This document shows, piece after piece, positions 27,414-36,595 of a stretch of DNA of 64,000 bases; position 1 is the first letter of the stretch; every line of letters begins with the position of its first letter. This DNA is from Neotamlana sedimentorum (GTDB lineage Bacteria > Bacteroidota > Bacteroidia > Flavobacteriales > Flavobacteriaceae), in contig NZ_JTDW01000010.1 of NCBI RefSeq assembly GCF_000943565.1, positions 62,001-126,000 on the forward strand, in the 5' to 3' direction. Below the pieces are notes generated by a model, which saw nothing but the letters and a program-made list of their open reading frames with translations, was not told the DNA's origin and made no database searches. The position numbers and the translations under genes were made by a program.

Positions 27414-28820
27414 TTAATCTTTAAGCTCTGATGTTTTCGAAATTGGATTTACCCCATATTTATCGAACAAATACACCAAAGCTGTCATGGTAGCAGCACC
27501 AAGTTCTAATTCGCGTTTGTTAATAGCATCGAAAGTATCATTACTTGCATGATGATGATCGAAATAACGTTGCGAATCTGGGCGTAAACCACAAAGCACA
27601 TTGCTATCTGTTTTTAATGGGCCAACATCGGCACCACTTCCACCTTTTTCAAAAAAGTGAATTAAGTATGGTTTAAACAGTTTTTGCCAACTTAATACTT
27701 GCTCGAATGCCGCATCGGTACAATCGAAACTAAATCCTCGAGGTGTAAAACCTCCGGCATCGCTTTCTAATGCAAAAATGTGATTTTCTCCTTTTTGTTT
27801 AGCTACTTCTGCATATTTTTTACCACCACGTAATCCATTTTCCTCATTCATAAATAAAACTACACGAATGCTACGTTTTGGTTTTATTCCCGATTCTTTT
27901 AATAAACGCAACACATCCATTGATTGTACAACGCCTGCACCATCATCGTGAGAACCATCACCTAAATCCCAAGAATCTAAATGCCCACCAACAATCATAT
28001 ATTCGTTAGGAAATTCGCTTCCTGTAATTTGGCCAATAACATTATAAGATTGCACATCGGCCAACTGTTTACAGCTTTGTTTAAAGTAAAATTTAACATC
28101 CTTATTAAGTTTAAGCATCGCACTTAATAATTCGGCATCGTTTGTACTAATGGCTGCAGAAGGTATGCGTTTATCTACAGGCAAATCGCCATAAGTCATG
28201 CTACCCGTGTGTGGTAAATCGTCTAGCCTTAAATTCATAGAACGTACAATGACACCAATAGCTCCATATTTTGAAGCTTCGAGCGCTCCTTTGTAACGTT
28301 GGTTAACACAACCACCGTAGGCTTGAAAGGTTTGTATAAGTTCGGCTTCCATTGGACGATTGTAAAATACAATTTTGCCTTCTACGTTCTTTTTTCCTAA
28401 AGCTTTTAATTCTTCAAAATTCTGAACTTCGACTACATTAGCTTTTAACCCCAAGGCTGGTGTTGCTACCGAGCCACCTAGCGCACAAATATTTACATTA
28501 TTTGTTTTTCCTGGTTCACTTTCTATAAATGCAAATTCTTTTGCACCTCGAATCCAGCGCGGTACCATCACGGGTTGCAACCAAACCTTATCTAAGCCTA
28601 ATTTTTCTAGTTCTTCTTTTGTATAATCTACTGCTTTTTCTGCTCCTAAAGAACCCGATAAACGACTGCCTATTTGGTTGGATAGATGGTTTAACCAATC
28701 GTAACTTTTACCGTTAGTTAACGATTGTGTAAATATAGTTCGTAATGCGGCCTCGTCTGCGGTTTGCGAAAAACCAATAATCGATGCCAATAATGCTGTT
28801 AAAAGGGTGATTTTTTTCAT
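27414..28820 (-). CDS. M28 family zinc aminopeptidase, exported
   Basis: 468 residues, signal peptide ending near GFSQ. The N-terminal third includes an inserted PA-like domain (GKIVFYNRPM and GAIGVIVRS). The co-catalytic two-zinc site of M28 is visible: GGHLDSWD (His, Asp), DDGAG (bridging Asp), NEENGLRGG (catalytic and ligand Glu), LESDAGGF (Asp), and HHASND near 425 (His). It is expected to trim N-terminal residues from peptides in the periplasm or outside. It heads a two-gene unit with the DinB-like protein. Confidence 0.93.
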   Translation of the reverse strand: MKKITLLTALLASIIGFSQTADEAALRTIFTQSLTNGKSYDWLNHLSNQIGSRLSGSLGAEKAVDYTKEELEKLGLDKVWLQPVMVPRWIRGAKEFAFIESEPGKTNNVNICALGGSVATPALGLKANVVEVQNFEELKALGKKNVEGKIVFYNRPMEAELIQTFQAYGGCVNQRYKGALEASKYGAIGVIVRSMNLRLDDLPHTGSMTYGDLPVDKRIPSAAISTNDAELLSAMLKLNKDVKFYFKQSCKQLADVQSYNVIGQITGSEFPNEYMIVGGHLDSWDLGDGSHDDGAGVVQSMDVLRLLKESGIKPKRSIRVVLFMNEENGLRGGKKYAEVAKQKGENHIFALESDAGGFTPRGFSFDCTDAAFEQVLSWQKLFKPYLIHFFEKGGSGADVGPLKTDSNVLCGLRPDSQRYFDHHHASNDTFDAINKRELELGAATMTALVYLFDKYGVNPISKTSELKD

Positions 28821-28899
28821 TGTAACATGTTAAGACTTTAAAAATAGTATTTCTGTAAAATTTTAAAAACCGCTCTACACATAAAATTGTGTTAACAGT

Positions 28900-29060
28900 T
28901 TATTTCTGTAACGCGAACTTGCGCTAACGATTGCAGCGGCATCCTTTATGTAAAACTGCAATATAACGAACCATAAATTAAACCAAAACGTTCTGCTTCT
29001 GATAACCGATTTTTACATTTAGAACCTAAGTTTTACCTAAAGATATAGCGGAAAGCGTGT
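28900..29060 (-). repeat. GC-richer intergenic element, possible dispersed flavobacterial repeat
   Basis: Between the ppk2 stop and the M28 start, a stretch clearly richer in G and C than its surroundings holds the hairpin ATTGCAG...CTGCAAT (28930-28936 with 28956-28962) around a 19-base loop. On the minus strand it also has the phrase GCTTTCCGCTATATCTTT near 29057-29040 and AAAGGATGCCGCTGCAATC near 28946-28929. I recall these two phrases from non-coding repeats in many Flavobacteriaceae; this is memory, not a search. Confidence 0.4.
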
Positions 29061-29075
29061 TTAAGCGCCAAAAAA

Positions 29076-29933
29076 CTACTCGCTACTAAGTTGGTTTTTG
29101 TAAGCTTCCAGGTTTTCTTTTATATCGTCGTCTAGTTCTGGCTCAACAATATCGGTATATTTCATGAGCTCGTCGTAAATGGTTTTTGCCACTATGTAAC
29201 GGGCAGAAGGTTTATCGTCTGCTGGAACAACATACCACGGCGCGTGAGGTTTCGAGGTTTTGTTTATAGCATCTTGATAACAATCTTGATAAGCATTCCA
29301 AAGTTTGCGCTCTTTTAAATCGCTTGGTGAAAATTTCCAGTTTTTTTCCTGCTTTTCTAAGCGACGTATAAGTCGGTTTTTTTGCTCTCCTTTTGATAAG
29401 TTTAAAAAGAATTTAAAGATGATGGTACCGTTTTGAGTAATATGCTTTTCGAAATTATTTATTTGCTCGAATCGCTTGTCCCAAAAAGCATCGTTAACAT
29501 CGTCTACCGAATTTACATCGGGTAAATTCTCGCCTAAAATATATTCTCGATGCACTCGTGTTACTAATACATTTTCGTAATGTGTGCGGTTAAATACACC
29601 AAACTTACCGCGCGGTGGTAATGCAATATAATGCCTCCACAAGTAATCGTGGTCGCGTTCTAAATCGGTTGGTACTTTAAAACTTTGAACCTCTACACCA
29701 CGTACATTAAAATCTTTAAAAACTTCACGAATTAAACTATCTTTTCCAGCCGTATCCATACCTTGTAAACATACTAAAACCGCATATTTATTATGAGCAT
29801 ACATGGTATTTTGCCAATCGCCAAGATCTTTACGTACCTTTTTCAGTTCTTTCTTCGCATCTGGAATAACAACTTTTGATGTAAGCTCCTTTAAGTTTAT
29901 ACTTTTAGTAACCTTATAATCATTCTGTTCCAT
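29076..29933 (-). CDS. ppk2: Polyphosphate kinase 2 family protein
   Basis: 285 residues. PPK2 enzymes use polyphosphate to phosphorylate nucleotides. Walker A GMDTAGKDS near residues 57-65, Walker B-like and lid elements IALPPRGKFGVFNRTHYENVLV near 107-130 (Arg and Asp/Glu of the lid), and NLSKGEQKNRLIRR typical of the family are present. The class (nucleoside mono- or diphosphate acceptor) cannot be fixed from motifs alone. It is last in a six-gene run and follows the response regulator by 15 bases, which suggests a role under starvation or envelope stress. Confidence 0.93.
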   Translation of the reverse strand: MEQNDYKVTKSINLKELTSKVVIPDAKKELKKVRKDLGDWQNTMYAHNKYAVLVCLQGMDTAGKDSLIREVFKDFNVRGVEVQSFKVPTDLERDHDYLWRHYIALPPRGKFGVFNRTHYENVLVTRVHREYILGENLPDVNSVDDVNDAFWDKRFEQINNFEKHITQNGTIIFKFFLNLSKGEQKNRLIRRLEKQEKNWKFSPSDLKERKLWNAYQDCYQDAINKTSKPHAPWYVVPADDKPSARYIVAKTIYDELMKYTDIVEPELDDDIKENLEAYKNQLSSE

Positions 29934-29948
29934 TTTTAAAAATTTTTA

Positions 29949-31112
29949 TTATTTACTAGCAAAAGCCTTTACATCTTGCTCACTTACTTCCGTACCACCT
30001 AAAATTATTAATCGTTCTACAACATTTCGTAATTCGCGTATATTTCCTGTCCAATCGTAATCTTGAAGTAATTTAATAGCCTTGTCGGAAAAAGTTTTTT
30101 TAGCAGTTCCTTGTTCTAAAGCTATTTTAGCAGAAAAATGATTTACCAATAAAGGAATATCTTCACGTCTATCGTTTAAGGCTGGAACTTTTATTAAAAT
30201 AACTGCTAAACGGTGGTATAAATCTTCACGAAATTTACCTTCTTCTATTTCCTTTTTAAGATTTTTGTTGGTGGCAGCAACCACACGAACATTAACTTTT
30301 ATATCTTTATCACTACCAACACGTTGAATACGGCTTTCTTGTAAAGCCCTTAATACTTTAGCTTGAGCCGACAGACTCATATCGCCAATTTCATCTAAAA
30401 AAATCGTACCGCCATTGGCTGCTTCAAATTTACCAGCACGATCTTTATTGGCACTTGTAAATGCGCCTTTTACATGCCCAAATAACTCACTTTCAATTAA
30501 TTCCGAAGGAATTGCAGCACAATTCACCTCAATCATAGCTCCTTTGGCTCGTTCACTTTTTTCGTGCAACCAATGCGCTACTAATTCTTTACCAGTTCCG
30601 TTAGGTCCTGTTACTAAAACACGAGCGTCAGTTGGCGCAACTTTATCAATCATGTCCTTAATTTGCACAATAGCAGGACTTTCTCCTATCATCTCGTACT
30701 TCTTACTTACTTTTTTCTTTAAGATTTTATTTTCTAAAACCAATTCCTTTTTATCCAAAGCATTGCGAACTGTATTTAATAAACGATTTAAATCTGGTGG
30801 TTTCGAAATATAATCGAAAGCTCCTAAGCGCATGGTATTAACAGCTGTATCAAGATCGCCATGACCCGAAATCATGACAAAGGGAATTTCAGGTTTTATT
30901 TTTTTTGTAGCTTCGAGCACCTCAACACCATCCATTTTTGGCATTTTTATATCGCATAAAACCAAATCGAAATCGTCATTTTTTATCTTATCGATACCTA
31001 AAAGACCATCTTCGGCTTCTTCTACTTTATACGTGTCGTTTTCTTCAGAAAGAATTTTAACCAATACTCTACGTATTGCAGCTTCATCTTCAATTACTAA
31101 TATTTTTGGCAT
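29949..31112 (-). CDS. Sigma-54-type response regulator without DNA-binding domain
   Basis: 387 residues. Receiver domain at 1-120 with E8-D9 and phosphoacceptor Asp54, then an AAA+ domain at about 138-365 with GPNGTGKE (Walker A), GGTIFLDEIGDM (Walker B) and arginine-finger region. The sigma-54-contacting loop reads GAFTSA (residues 216-221) instead of GAFTGA. The protein stops about 20 residues after the AAA+ lid, so the usual Fis-type helix-turn-helix is absent. It starts one base after the DUF6268 gene stop. It probably activates sigma-54 promoters from solution or through a partner. Confidence 0.92.
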   Translation of the reverse strand: MPKILVIEDEAAIRRVLVKILSEENDTYKVEEAEDGLLGIDKIKNDDFDLVLCDIKMPKMDGVEVLEATKKIKPEIPFVMISGHGDLDTAVNTMRLGAFDYISKPPDLNRLLNTVRNALDKKELVLENKILKKKVSKKYEMIGESPAIVQIKDMIDKVAPTDARVLVTGPNGTGKELVAHWLHEKSERAKGAMIEVNCAAIPSELIESELFGHVKGAFTSANKDRAGKFEAANGGTIFLDEIGDMSLSAQAKVLRALQESRIQRVGSDKDIKVNVRVVAATNKNLKKEIEEGKFREDLYHRLAVILIKVPALNDRREDIPLLVNHFSAKIALEQGTAKKTFSDKAIKLLQDYDWTGNIRELRNVVERLIILGGTEVSEQDVKAFASK

Positions 31113-31113
31113 T

Positions 31114-31992
31114 TTAAAACTTATATTTTATTCCTGTTCTTAAATAGAATGCATTTCTATCATCTAATTTATAAATTTCATCTCTATTATCGTTTCTTAA
31201 CACATTATTTAACCTAAACGAATATCCTGAATACATATAACCCATAATATGTTTAGTAAAAAAGTACTGATAACCAGCGCCTCCAACCACAACGGATAGT
31301 GAGATATGGTCTACCTCTTGCCCATTAACTACTGTTGGCCTTTGCAAATGTGCCAAATAACCATCGAGACCTATAAATGATAATAAAACATGTTTATCGT
31401 TAATATTATATTTTAAACTAGATTTAGGCACTCCTAAATTATATTCCCAATGTTCGTTTATTTTCCTCGTGTAACTTATAAATGGCAACGGAAATGGTAA
31501 GCCTGTAGTCGCATTATATGTTAAGCCTAGAACTAAACGATAAGGATGTTTTAAACTTGTATCGTCCATTCTGTCTGTTACAAAATATACACCACCGTTA
31601 ATAAAAATATCATCTTTTGTAATGCTTCTTGTTAATGTGGAAGCTACTCTAGGATTAACTTTAAAACCAATACGCCATTTTTTATTCCATTTAAATGTAT
31701 AACCTAAATTAAAATCGATAATATGTATAGTATTTAATCCTGACGTTTCAAACGGATAAGTTTCTTCCAAGTTTAAAATAACACGGTTATACTCTGCTCC
31801 AAAAACCAAATAATCGCTGTCCTTTATTTGTATCGGGTAATTAAACAACGCTCGCAACCTAGTGTATTGATCTTGAGATTTAGATTTGGGTATAAATGAA
31901 TATTCTAGTCTAAATAAATCTGTTAACTGGGCGTTCGCTGAAGCTGTTATTAAATATATGAAAAGTAAAACAATCACTGATTTATTTAGCAT
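31114..31992 (-). CDS. DUF6268 family outer membrane beta-barrel
   Basis: 292 residues, signal peptide ending near ANAQ, followed by alternating hydrophobic strands and an aromatic C-terminus (KF), typical of an outer membrane barrel of about 12-14 strands. FRLEYSFIPKSKSQ and NLGYTFKWNKKWRIGFKV strands match the DUF6268 family as I know it. Function unknown. It sits tightly between the MscS channel gene and the sigma-54-type regulator. Confidence 0.75.
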   Translation of the reverse strand: MLNKSVIVLLFIYLITASANAQLTDLFRLEYSFIPKSKSQDQYTRLRALFNYPIQIKDSDYLVFGAEYNRVILNLEETYPFETSGLNTIHIIDFNLGYTFKWNKKWRIGFKVNPRVASTLTRSITKDDIFINGGVYFVTDRMDDTSLKHPYRLVLGLTYNATTGLPFPLPFISYTRKINEHWEYNLGVPKSSLKYNINDKHVLLSFIGLDGYLAHLQRPTVVNGQEVDHISLSVVVGGAGYQYFFTKHIMGYMYSGYSFRLNNVLRNDNRDEIYKLDDRNAFYLRTGIKYKF

Positions 31993-32029
31993 ATAAAATG
32001 AATTATTTTAAGTGAATAAATTTAAGTTT

Positions 32030-32929
32030 TTATAATTTTTTAATATAAATATCTCTTTGCGGAAATGGTATACTAATATTGTGTTCTCTAAAAAGTCTAT
32101 CTATTTCGAATCTAATATCACTTTTCGGAAAACTTGCCTTGAAACTATCGTTAATAGTAAAAACAATTTTAAAATCTAAGGAGCTCTCTCCAAAATCGGT
32201 AAAAACAACCGTTGGTTCGGGTTCACTTAACACACTAGGATGAGTACTTGCAGCTTGTATCAATAATCTTTTTACTAATTGCACATCGCTACCGTAAGCA
32301 ACACCAACAGCAACAAACTCGCGAGTAATTGATCCGTTCTGAGTCCAGTTAAATAAGCTATTTTCTAAATATAAATGATTTGGTATAATAAGTACCTTAT
32401 TATCTATGGTAACCGCTCTCGTTGTTCGTAATTTAATCTCTTCTACACGGCCAATTTTACCATCAATTTCAATAATATCGCCTACATGAACACTTTGATC
32501 AATTAATATAAAAATACCCGAAATGATGTCTTGAAATAAGGTTTGCAACGCCAAACCAATACCTATTAGTAAGGCTGCTGACGCTGCAAAAATTGCTGTA
32601 ACATTAAAGCCTATAGAATCTAAAACTACCAATAATACTATAATGTAAATTATCCAGCGTGCAAACGAGAATACCGTATTAAACTTTACCTTATCTTCAT
32701 TCGGCATTTTTCGAGTTACAAGCTTTTTAAAAACTCTTAAAAAATAAGTTGTAGCAATAAGAACTAAAGAAACTAGTAAAACATATTTTACCCTTAAGAC
32801 GATAGCATGCGCATCTTCACCAGATCCATAGGTAAAATCTAAAATTTTAAACTCTAAAAAGCTTACAAATTTTTCCCAAATACTACTTTCGGTTATAGTT
32901 TCTTCTATTTTATATAAATCTTGAATCAT
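32030..32929 (-). CDS. MscS-type mechanosensitive channel
   Basis: 299 residues. Three transmembrane segments (about 45-65, 85-105, 110-135); the pore-lining helix has the alanine/glycine pattern AASAALLIGIGLALQTL, then FQDIISGIFILID and the VGDIIEI(D)GKIGRVEEI beta domain. It opens under membrane tension and releases solutes. The stop-start distance to the ABC permease gene is one base. Confidence 0.94.
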   Translation of the reverse strand: MIQDLYKIEETITESSIWEKFVSFLEFKILDFTYGSGEDAHAIVLRVKYVLLVSLVLIATTYFLRVFKKLVTRKMPNEDKVKFNTVFSFARWIIYIIVLLVVLDSIGFNVTAIFAASAALLIGIGLALQTLFQDIISGIFILIDQSVHVGDIIEIDGKIGRVEEIKLRTTRAVTIDNKVLIIPNHLYLENSLFNWTQNGSITREFVAVGVAYGSDVQLVKRLLIQAASTHPSVLSEPEPTVVFTDFGESSLDFKIVFTINDSFKASFPKSDIRFEIDRLFREHNISIPFPQRDIYIKKL

Positions 32930-32930
32930 A

Positions 32931-34235
32931 TTAATATTTAATCCACTTTATAAGTTCTTTATAACTTGGTTTTTTGCCATACATTAAAATGCCTACACGA
33001 TATATTTTTGCAGCAAACCAAACAGTAAACGTAAACGATGCCAATAATATTACTAAAGAAATTAATTGCTGCCAAATAGGCACACCAAAAGGAATACGCA
33101 TAAGCATCACTACGGGAGATGTTAAAGGAATATATGAAAAAATTGTGGATACGGTACCATGAGGGTCCTCTATAACTGTAAACACACCAATATATACAGC
33201 CAATATTAAAGGCATAATAATTGGCAACATAAACTGTTGCGTATCGGTTTCGTTATCTACGGCAGCACCAATAGCTGCATAAAGTGAACTGTATAGCAAA
33301 TAACCTCCCACAAAAAATAAAACAAAAGCAACTATTAAATTTGTAATAGGTAAATTATAAAAGGCCTCCATTACGTTTTGCACTTGGGTATTGATCTCTG
33401 AAGAGGCCACAGATTGCACTACCATTTGTTGCTGCGGTGTTTGTACCTCAATACCAAACACAAACGATACTACTGTTATCAAAATACTTCCTAAAATAAG
33501 CCAAATTACAAATTGGGTTATACCAGCTAATGACGTGCCAATTATCTTTCCCAACATAAGCTGAACAGGTTTTACTGATGATATAATAACCTCTATAATA
33601 CGGCTTGTTTTCTCTTCAATAACACTTCGCATTATCATGTTACCATAAATTATAATAAACATAAACAGCAAATAGCCTGCAGCACCGCCAAAAATAAGTT
33701 TTACAACGCTATCTATTTTTGATGTTTTTTCTCCCTCAAAACTTTCTTGAGCCATATTTATTTTTACCCTAGCCGCATTTATTGTGTCGACATTTACACC
33801 CTTATTTTTTAAATTTCTTGAGGTAAAAGCCTTTTCTAATTTTTCTTCTATATCTGAAATCAAACTAAGTGATGGAGACTCTTCAGAATAAAATTTCACA
33901 TGATTTGAAGCTTCTTCCAAATTACTAAAAGATTCTATATGAAGTAAACCATATGATTTTGCCTCCTTGGTTAAGGTTTGGGCATCAGTTAAATGCATGC
34001 CAGACAACACATTATAACTTGTTTTATCTGAATTTTCAAACGCGTTTTCTAAAAAACCAGATTCGTCAAGCACTGTTATAACTCTTACTTTATCATTATT
34101 AAGTTGCGATAAATAAGCCACTACAGACACTAATATTATCATAATTACAGGGCTTAACACAGTCATGATAATAAAAGCCTTATTTCGAACTTTATTTAAA
34201 TATTCGCGTTTTATAATAAGCGGTAAATGGTTCAT
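32931..34235 (-). CDS. ABC transporter permease, NatB/ABC-2 type
   Basis: 434 residues. One N-terminal transmembrane helix (about 20-42), a large extracytoplasmic domain to about residue 175, then five to six helices including the IIYGNMIMRSVIEEKTSRIIEVIISSVKP segment typical of ABC-2/NatB permeases. With the ATPase encoded just upstream (three-base gap) it should form a sodium- or small-molecule-type exporter. Confidence 0.9.
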   Translation of the reverse strand: MNHLPLIIKREYLNKVRNKAFIIMTVLSPVIMIILVSVVAYLSQLNNDKVRVITVLDESGFLENAFENSDKTSYNVLSGMHLTDAQTLTKEAKSYGLLHIESFSNLEEASNHVKFYSEESPSLSLISDIEEKLEKAFTSRNLKNKGVNVDTINAARVKINMAQESFEGEKTSKIDSVVKLIFGGAAGYLLFMFIIIYGNMIMRSVIEEKTSRIIEVIISSVKPVQLMLGKIIGTSLAGITQFVIWLILGSILITVVSFVFGIEVQTPQQQMVVQSVASSEINTQVQNVMEAFYNLPITNLIVAFVLFFVGGYLLYSSLYAAIGAAVDNETDTQQFMLPIIMPLILAVYIGVFTVIEDPHGTVSTIFSYIPLTSPVVMLMRIPFGVPIWQQLISLVILLASFTFTVWFAAKIYRVGILMYGKKPSYKELIKWIKY

Positions 34236-34238
34236 GTT

Positions 34239-35168
34239 TTAGTTATTATTCTTTACAGTTTGAATAAAAATATCGTTTACACTAGGAATTAATTCTACAA
34301 AATGAGATACTTCAGATTTTGTAGTTAAATAGCTTAATAAATCATTAGGTTTATCCATATCTTTAAGCTTAATATTTAGTTTTAACTCATTATCTAAAGT
34401 TTTAAAATAAGCTTTTGAAATAGAAAACTTTTCGGCTAATTCTTGTTCCAATTTAACATTATCTTCTGTTCGTAAACCTACCTCAAACGTATTACTTTTA
34501 TATTGTCGTTTTACTTCTGTGAGCTTGCCGTCAAGAATTTTATTTGATTTGTTAATTAAGGCAATATCATCGCACAATTCTTCAACTGATTCCATTCTAT
34601 GGGTAGAAAAAATAACGGTTGCTCCTTTTTCTCTAAGATGTAAAATTTCATCTTTTATTAAATTGGCATTTATAGGATCGAACCCAGAAAAGGGTTCGTC
34701 AAAAATCAACAATTTTGGCTCATGTAAAACGGTAACCACGAATTGTACCTTTTGCGCCATTCCTTTTGATAATTCCTGTATTTTCTTGTTCCACCAATCT
34801 CCAATTTCTAGTCTATCAAACCAATATTTAAGTCGTTGTCTTGCTTCAGTCTTACTTAATCCCTTTAATTGAGCTAAATATAATGCTTGTTCTCCAACTT
34901 TCATAGATTTGTATAAACCACGTTCTTCAGGTAAATAGCCAATATCTCTTATGTGCTTTTCTTGCAGTGTTTCACCATCCAAAAACACCTCGCCAGTATC
35001 AGGCATTGTAATTTGATTAATTACACGAATTAAAGTGGTTTTTCCAGCACCATTTGGTCCTAACAAGCCAAAAATACTCCCATTAGGCACCGCCAACGAA
35101 ACATTATTTAATGCAGTAAACGTTCCAAACTTTTTTGAAACATTATTAACTTCTAATAAGTTAGTCAT
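34239..35168 (-). CDS. ABC transporter ATP-binding protein, NatA type
   Basis: 309 residues. Walker A GPNGAGKTT near 38-46, signature LSKGMAQKVQ near 135, Walker B LLIFDEPFSGFDP near 157-169, switch histidine in STHRM near 195, and a C-terminal extension of about 85 residues common in NatA-like proteins. It heads the run natA-natB-mscS-DUF6268-response regulator-ppk2, with gaps of 3, 1, 37, 1 and 15 bases. Confidence 0.94.
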   Translation of the reverse strand: MTNLLEVNNVSKKFGTFTALNNVSLAVPNGSIFGLLGPNGAGKTTLIRVINQITMPDTGEVFLDGETLQEKHIRDIGYLPEERGLYKSMKVGEQALYLAQLKGLSKTEARQRLKYWFDRLEIGDWWNKKIQELSKGMAQKVQFVVTVLHEPKLLIFDEPFSGFDPINANLIKDEILHLREKGATVIFSTHRMESVEELCDDIALINKSNKILDGKLTEVKRQYKSNTFEVGLRTEDNVKLEQELAEKFSISKAYFKTLDNELKLNIKLKDMDKPNDLLSYLTTKSEVSHFVELIPSVNDIFIQTVKNNN

Positions 35169-35261
35169 TTAGTTATTTTATTTACTTAAAAGAATGTAAA
35201 TATATTAAATGTTAATAGCACATAGCTAAGTAAAACATAAAAGATGTTAGCTATTTGTAAT

Positions 35262-35299
35262 AAAAAAACAAAACCCACCCTTAATAAATTAAGGATGGG
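35262..35299 (-). terminator. Strong minus-strand terminator
   Basis: CCCATCCTTAAT-TT-ATTAAGGGTGGG read on the minus strand (35299-35274), then TTTTGTTTTTTT (35273-35262). It is a second terminator beyond the dnaJ terminator, which is why a separate short transcript is suspected. Confidence 0.75.
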
Positions 35300-35348
35300 A
35301 AAAAAATTGCTATGAAAAAGAAAAATTATCACTAAATTAATTAGTGAT
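35274..35348 (-). ncRNA. Candidate small RNA between dnaJ and the ABC genes
   Basis: On the minus strand TATATTTG (35359-35352) fits a -7 element. Just after it come a hairpin ATCACTAA/TTAGTGAT (35328-35348) and then a 12-base-pair hairpin (35299-35274, one G-U pair, two-base loop) followed by TTTTGTTTTTTT, a strong terminator. The dnaJ terminator upstream separates it from dnaJ. A transcript of about 75-90 bases is predicted. No -33 TTG box is clear, so it is a candidate only. Confidence 0.4.
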
Positions 35349-35413
35349 AGTCAAATATACCTATTTTTTTTGTACGAAAGTTAAAATTTGTATATAACTT
35401 TTAACATTGAGAA

Positions 35414-35444
35414 TAAAAAAACCGCAATATTTTTGCGGTTTTTA
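35414..35444 (-). terminator. dnaJ terminator
   Basis: AAAACCGCAA pairs with TTGCGGTTTT around a short AT loop, with A and T tracts on both sides, 23 bases after the dnaJ stop codon. Confidence 0.85.
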
Positions 35445-35467
35445 TTAAATAAAAATGTCCTATTTAA

Positions 35468-36586
35468 TTAAGAAAACATATCTTTTACTTTCTCAAAGAA
35501 AGACTTGTCTGAACTTTCCGGTTTTGGTTCGAAATGCTCATCTGCCATCATACCTTCAAAAAACTCTTTTTGTTTTTTATTAAGTGTTTTTGGTGTCCAT
35601 ACATTTACATGTACTAGTAAATCACCTGATCCGTAACCATTTATACTTGGAATTCCTTTTCCGCGTAAGCGTAAAATCTTACCCGATTGCACACCTGCAT
35701 CAATTGGTATACGTACTTTACCTGTTACGGTATTTATTTCTTTTGAAGTTCCTAAAACAGCTTCTGGAAAACTAATATATAAATCGTAGTGTAAATTATC
35801 ACCTTCACGTTGTAACTTATCATGAGTTTCTTCTTCAATTACTACAATTAAATCTCCAGAAATACCATTTCCTGGTGCTTCATTTCCTTTACCTGAAACT
35901 TTAAGCTGCATTCCATCTACTACACCTGCAGGTATTTTAATAGATACTGTTTCTTCGGCTACTTTTAAGCCTTGTGCATCTGCATCGGCTGGTTTTTTAT
36001 CTATAGTTTGTCCAGAACCACCACAAACATTACAAGGAGATGCGGTTTGCATTCTACCTAAAATAGTATTTGCAATTCTAGTTACCTGTCCAGTTCCATT
36101 ACAAGTAGAACATGTTTTGTAGCTTACCCCTGGTGCTTGGATTTTGCGTTTTACCTTAATTTTTTTCTCAACACCATTGGCTATTTCTTCTAAAGTAAGC
36201 TTAACACGAATGCGTAAATTACTGCCTTTTACACGACGTTGACCACCGCCACCGCCAAAACCAGAAAAACCGCCAAAACCACCGCCGCCAAAAATATCGC
36301 CAAATTGACTGAATATGTCATCCATATTCATGCCACCGCCGCCTCCACCGCCGAATCCGCCTTCGAAAGCTTGGTGTCCAAATTGGTCGTAGCGCGCTTT
36401 TTTATCGGCATCGCTTAACACTTCATACGCTTCGGCCGCTTCTTTAAATTTAGCTTCTGCTTCTTTATTGTCCGGATTTTTATCGGGATGAAATTCAATT
36501 GCTTTTTTACGGTAAGCCTTTTTAATTTCGGCTGCCGATGCACCTTTACTTAATCCTAATATTTCGTAATAATCTCTCTTCGCCAT
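35468..36586 (-). CDS. dnaJ: Chaperone protein DnaJ with reduced zinc domain
   Basis: 372 residues. J domain at 1-70 with HPD at 33-35, a long Gly/Phe region at 75-116, then a cysteine-rich domain with only two CxxCxGxG motifs (C159-C162 and C185-C188) where E. coli DnaJ has four. One zinc site, not two, is expected. The C-terminal substrate domains ([35 protein letters not shown]) are intact. From memory, other flavobacterial DnaJ proteins share this reduction. It stimulates the DnaK ATPase and follows grpE by 9 bases. Confidence 0.95.
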   Translation of the reverse strand: MAKRDYYEILGLSKGASAAEIKKAYRKKAIEFHPDKNPDNKEAEAKFKEAAEAYEVLSDADKKARYDQFGHQAFEGGFGGGGGGGMNMDDIFSQFGDIFGGGGFGGFSGFGGGGGQRRVKGSNLRIRVKLTLEEIANGVEKKIKVKRKIQAPGVSYKTCSTCNGTGQVTRIANTILGRMQTASPCNVCGGSGQTIDKKPADADAQGLKVAEETVSIKIPAGVVDGMQLKVSGKGNEAPGNGISGDLIVVIEEETHDKLQREGDNLHYDLYISFPEAVLGTSKEINTVTGKVRIPIDAGVQSGKILRLRGKGIPSINGYGSGDLLVHVNVWTPKTLNKKQKEFFEGMMADEHFEPKPESSDKSFFEKVKDMFS

Positions 36587-36595
36587 GTTTTTGGT

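Noticed and set aside
30415-30813. Open frame on the plus strand opposite the sigma-54-type regulator.
   Set aside because: It is antisense to conserved AAA+ motifs, has no recognisable domain and is a by-product of the coding strand composition.
35312-35335. A seven-codon plus-strand frame (MKKKNYH) after an AGGATGGG motif, a possible leader peptide.
   Set aside because: No plus-strand gene follows within range; the sequence is better explained by the minus-strand hairpins.
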